DNA from: Tethybacter castelli
GTDB lineage: Bacteria > Pseudomonadota > Gammaproteobacteria > Tethybacterales > Tethybacteraceae
Assembly (NCBI GenBank): GCA_036679665.1
Contig: JAZHEJ010000055.1
Location: forward strand, 1-7,689
DNA length: 7,689 nt
Reading direction: 5' to 3'
A program made the position numbers and the translations under genes. This document shows, piece after piece, positions 5,038-7,689 of the stretch; the first letter of the stretch is position 1, and every line of letters begins with the position of its first letter. Under the pieces are notes generated by a model. That model was not told where the DNA came from, made no database searches, and saw only the letters and a program-made list of their open reading frames with translations.

Positions 5038-7612
5038 TTAATTGTCTTTTAAAATTAATTTAGGGATTCTAATCCGTATTGAGCCTAGTTTGCTCATATT
5101 TCGTTGTGCAGAGCCATGCAAAGCCAAACAGGCAGGTGTAAACAACAGGATGATCAGTGAAGCGAATCCCAGACCGAAGCAGATGCTAGCGGCCATCGGC
5201 TTGAGAAATGTGGCCTGGAGCGAAGTTTCGAACATTAGGGGCAACAGACCGCCCACCGTAGTCAAAGTGGTTACCATCACCGCGCGCAGGCGAATCACCG
5301 AAGCTTTAACGATCGCCTCGTTGTAGAGTTTGGCGTCGTTGATATCGATGCCAAGACTTTGGAGGCTGGTGATAAGAACTATAGAGTTGTTTACCAAAAT
5401 TCCCATCAGAGTAAAGACTCCGAAAAATGACAGGATCGACATGTCCAGTCCCATGATCAGATGCCCAAGAATGGCGCCAATCAGGCCGGTTGGCAGGGTC
5501 ACCATGACAAGCAAAGGTATGCTCCAGGAACTGAAGACCAAGGTAAGCGAAATGTAGATAAGTAAACATGCCAGCACCAAACCGGTCGTCATTTCCTTCC
5601 CGGTTTGCTCTTGATCCGATGCTAAACCGGTAATTGAATAGTTGATACCGTGAGTATTTCTAAGCTCGTTCAGGATACCGGCTTCTAGCTGCTCCACAAT
5701 GGTTCCGACATTGGATGTTGAAGTCAAGGTTAAATCTGCAGATACTTTAATCGCGGGCTGGCCGAATTGGTGCACAATGGTATCAAAACTGCTTGCGGTA
5801 CTCCAAGTTACTATTTCGCTTAGTGGAGCATACTCGCCACTGGGCAAAAGCAAATATAAACTTTCGATCATTTCGTCGTTAAATTCCGCCATTTTCACGC
5901 GGAGGTCGATTTCGTCGACGCCTTCGGTAAACGACTGGACGTTATAGCCATCAAACGCAAAGTTAAGTTGATTGGCCACGTCGGCAATGCTCATATTCAA
6001 ACTACGACCGAGCGGTGTCAGTTCAAAAATAACTTCTTCTTTGCCAAATGAAGTGTCATCGTTGATTGTCTGCAAGTCGGGAATGGATCGAAGAGCGGTT
6101 TTGAGAACCTCTGAAGCCTCTTTGATTACCAGCGGATCTTCTCCGATCAGATTGATTTCAATGTCGCGCCCGGGAGGGCCAACTTGCTCACCGCTTATTT
6201 CAAGGTTATCAATGCCGGGAATCTCGCTAACGCGATTTTGCCAGTTTTCTACGAACTGATCAACGGTAACCGTACGCTTTTCGACATCAATAAGTTCGAT
6301 ATCAATATGTGCTTTGTGATCTCCGGGAGCAGAAAATTCTGGACCTCTGCCAGTAAACGCTAAAACATGTTCGACTAGTTGCTGGGAAGGGTCGAGCTCG
6401 GCATCGGTGGCGCGCATCGCTTCTAGTAAAGTGTCAGTGTAGGCTGTAATTTTGCTGCGATGGGTGCCACTGTTGAAAGAAATCTCAGCATACATGTTGT
6501 TGCCTTCAGCGTTGGGAAAAAAGCGAAACAGGACAATATTGTTGGTCAGTAGTGATATGGACAAAACCAGGGCCATAATGACCGCGGTCACGGTTGCTAA
6601 TGCGTGCCGGACCGCAAATTCAGCGACGGGACGAAAGATTTTGTAGCGAAAGTGATCAAAACTGGTATCGATAAAATCTCTAATTTTGCCGCTAGGTTTC
6701 TGATGTGCTGAGGCAAATGAACGATAAAGGTGTCCAGGCAACACCAAAAAGCATTCCAACGTCGCCATTATTAAGATACAGACAATAATCAGCGGAATAT
6801 CGAAAATAATTGCCCCGATAGGCCCAGTGATCAAAAACAACGGCAAAAATGACGCAACGGTTGTGAAGGCCGAAGAGGTTATCGGCACAAACATCGTCTT
6901 GGCCGCGGAGGTAACCGCTCGCATCGGAGGCGCTCCGCGCTTAAAACGCGTCAGCGCGCTTTCAGATACCACGATCGAGTCGTCTACGAGCAAACCGATA
7001 GCCATAATTAGCGCGAACATGCTGATCATATTGATCGTTCCGCCGACAAAATAAAAAATAAACAAAGTTCCTAGGATCGCGATCGGCAAACCGGCCGCTA
7101 CCCAAAAAGCGGCTTGCGGGGTCAGAAATATGAATAACACGGCAAGCACGATCATAATTCCTGTAATACCGTTGTCAATTAGCAAATCAATGCGCGACTG
7201 GACTAGGCGCCAGGATTCACGGTGCATTACCAGCTTGATGTTGTCGGGTAAAACTTCCCGCTTGCGGTCTGCCCATTCGTACAGTTTCTCAGCAGTTTCA
7301 ATGACGTCGCCGTCGCTGGTGGTTGTGATCGTGTACGTAACCGCGGGCTCGCCGTTATAAAGCAAAGTTATTTGGTCGTCAACAATGCGACGTCTGGCTG
7401 TCGCGATATCACGCAGATACACGACACTGCCGTCATCGTTGGCAAGAATCGGCAATTCAAGTAATTTGCTTAGGTCTGAAGATTTGGTTGAGGCACGAAT
7501 ATTGCGCACATTGCCCAGACCGCTTAACTTGCCCACGGAGGCGTCATGATTTTGAGCGCCGATCGCACGGCCGACTTGTGCGAGGCTGAGGTTCAATTCC
7601 AGTAGCTTGAGC
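5038..7612 (-). CDS. RND-family efflux transporter permease subunit, N-terminal part missing
   Basis: This is the C-terminal ~857 residues of an inner-membrane RND pump, driven by the proton gradient and normally working as a trimer with a periplasmic adaptor and outer-membrane channel. Numbering from the TTG at 7596: a porter-domain part (1-135), membrane helices ~141-160, 162-185 and 188-211 with the proton-relay pair GLLVDDSIVV (D205, D206), further helices to ~286, helix 7 at ~320-345, the second periplasmic domain (~350-665), then helices 8-12 (~672-826) and a basic tail. By comparison with AcrB (D407/D408) about 200 N-terminal residues are absent. Helix 10 reads MGILVNNSIVL (732-741), with no lysine at the AcrB K940 position. 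The frame is open through the right edge, so TTG 7596 is not a real start; bases 7613-7689 are a suspect duplicate. The peptide LKLLELNLSLAQVGRAI up to 7612 looks authentic. Substrate unknown; the adaptor gene probably lies outside to the right. Confidence 0.88.
7241..7317 (-). repeat. Internal partner of the right-edge 77-base repeat
   Basis: This copy lies in natural context in the RND gene, encoding residues 94-118 (TSDGDV... to LPD) and running on into NIKLVMHRESW, which leads normally into the first visible membrane helix. Confidence 0.95.
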
Positions 7613-7689
7613 TTGTCGGGTAAAACTTCCCGCTTGCGGTCTGCCCATTCGTACAGTTTCTCAGCAGTTTCAATGACGTCGCCGTCGCT
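7613..7689 (-). repeat. Right-edge exact 77-base copy of 7241-7317 (probable assembly artefact)
   Basis: All 77 bases to the window edge match 7241-7317. The offset is 372 bases, so the RND frame stays open and would give a nonsensical second copy of a porter-domain peptide upstream of LKLLELNLSL. The seven bases AGCTTGA precede both copies (7232-7238 and 7604-7610, two mismatches before the identical block), compatible with a microhomology-mediated chimera. Confidence 0.95.

Noticed and set aside
7594..7596. TTG as the start codon of the RND protein
   Set aside because: The reading frame stays open upstream and the family needs about 200 more residues, so this is an internal leucine codon of a truncated gene.
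1..7689. The 77-base edge repeats as terminal repeats of a transposon, phage or circular plasmid
   Set aside because: The left and right edge copies are different sequences, each matching an internal site within a normal gene; there is no transposase or integrase, and the two ends do not overlap each other as a circular molecule would.

Overview
The window looks like a short contig from a proteobacterium, probably beta- or gamma-. The pointers are a SecB-family export chaperone directly after a membrane-anchored rhodanese, an arrangement recalling the proteobacterial yibN-grxC-secB-gpsA cluster, and an SH3b periplasmic protein of a kind I associate with the same neighbourhood. An ankyrin-repeat protein with a long Pro/Ala-rich tail hints at a host-associated or interaction-rich lifestyle, but does not prove it. 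Taxonomy here is inference from gene content only.

Layout. Plus strand, left: the last ~66 residues of a sugar/nucleoside-type ABC permease, then a complete tandem ABC ATPase (258-1784) that overlaps the permease end by 19 bases. Minus strand, right to left: an RND efflux pump missing its N-terminal part (5038 to the right edge), a rhodanese (4620-5027), a SecB-like chaperone (4144-4620), a secreted two-SH3b protein (3701-4147) and an ankyrin/proline-rich protein (1832-3628). The first four minus-strand genes are spaced 10, -1 and -4 bases, so they look like one translationally coupled operon. The ankyrin gene follows after 72 bases with a possible promoter of its own. The two convergent transcription units meet at a perfect 30-base palindrome (1788-1817). 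There is no intergenic stretch above 300 bases, and I see no tRNA, rRNA, CRISPR array or insertion sequence.

How the genes may work together: the operon is an envelope set. It combines inner-membrane efflux (RND), a membrane-tethered sulfurtransferase facing the cytosol, a chaperone that hands preproteins to SecA, and a secreted SH3b protein. The ABC pair is an unrelated importer module lying convergent to it.

Main caution. Both ends of the window carry an exact 77-base copy of nearby internal sequence (1-77 = 264-340; 7613-7689 = 7241-7317). The same odd length at both ends fits a k=77 de Bruijn-graph or chimeric-read artefact better than biology. The outermost 77 bases on each side should not be used for gene calls, and the apparent ATPase-permease fusion at the left edge is probably false. 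The most biologically interesting object is the ankyrin protein, whose tail has several classes of tandem DNA repeat, a repeated PGMKxPPFAT motif and an acidic-then-basic C-terminus.
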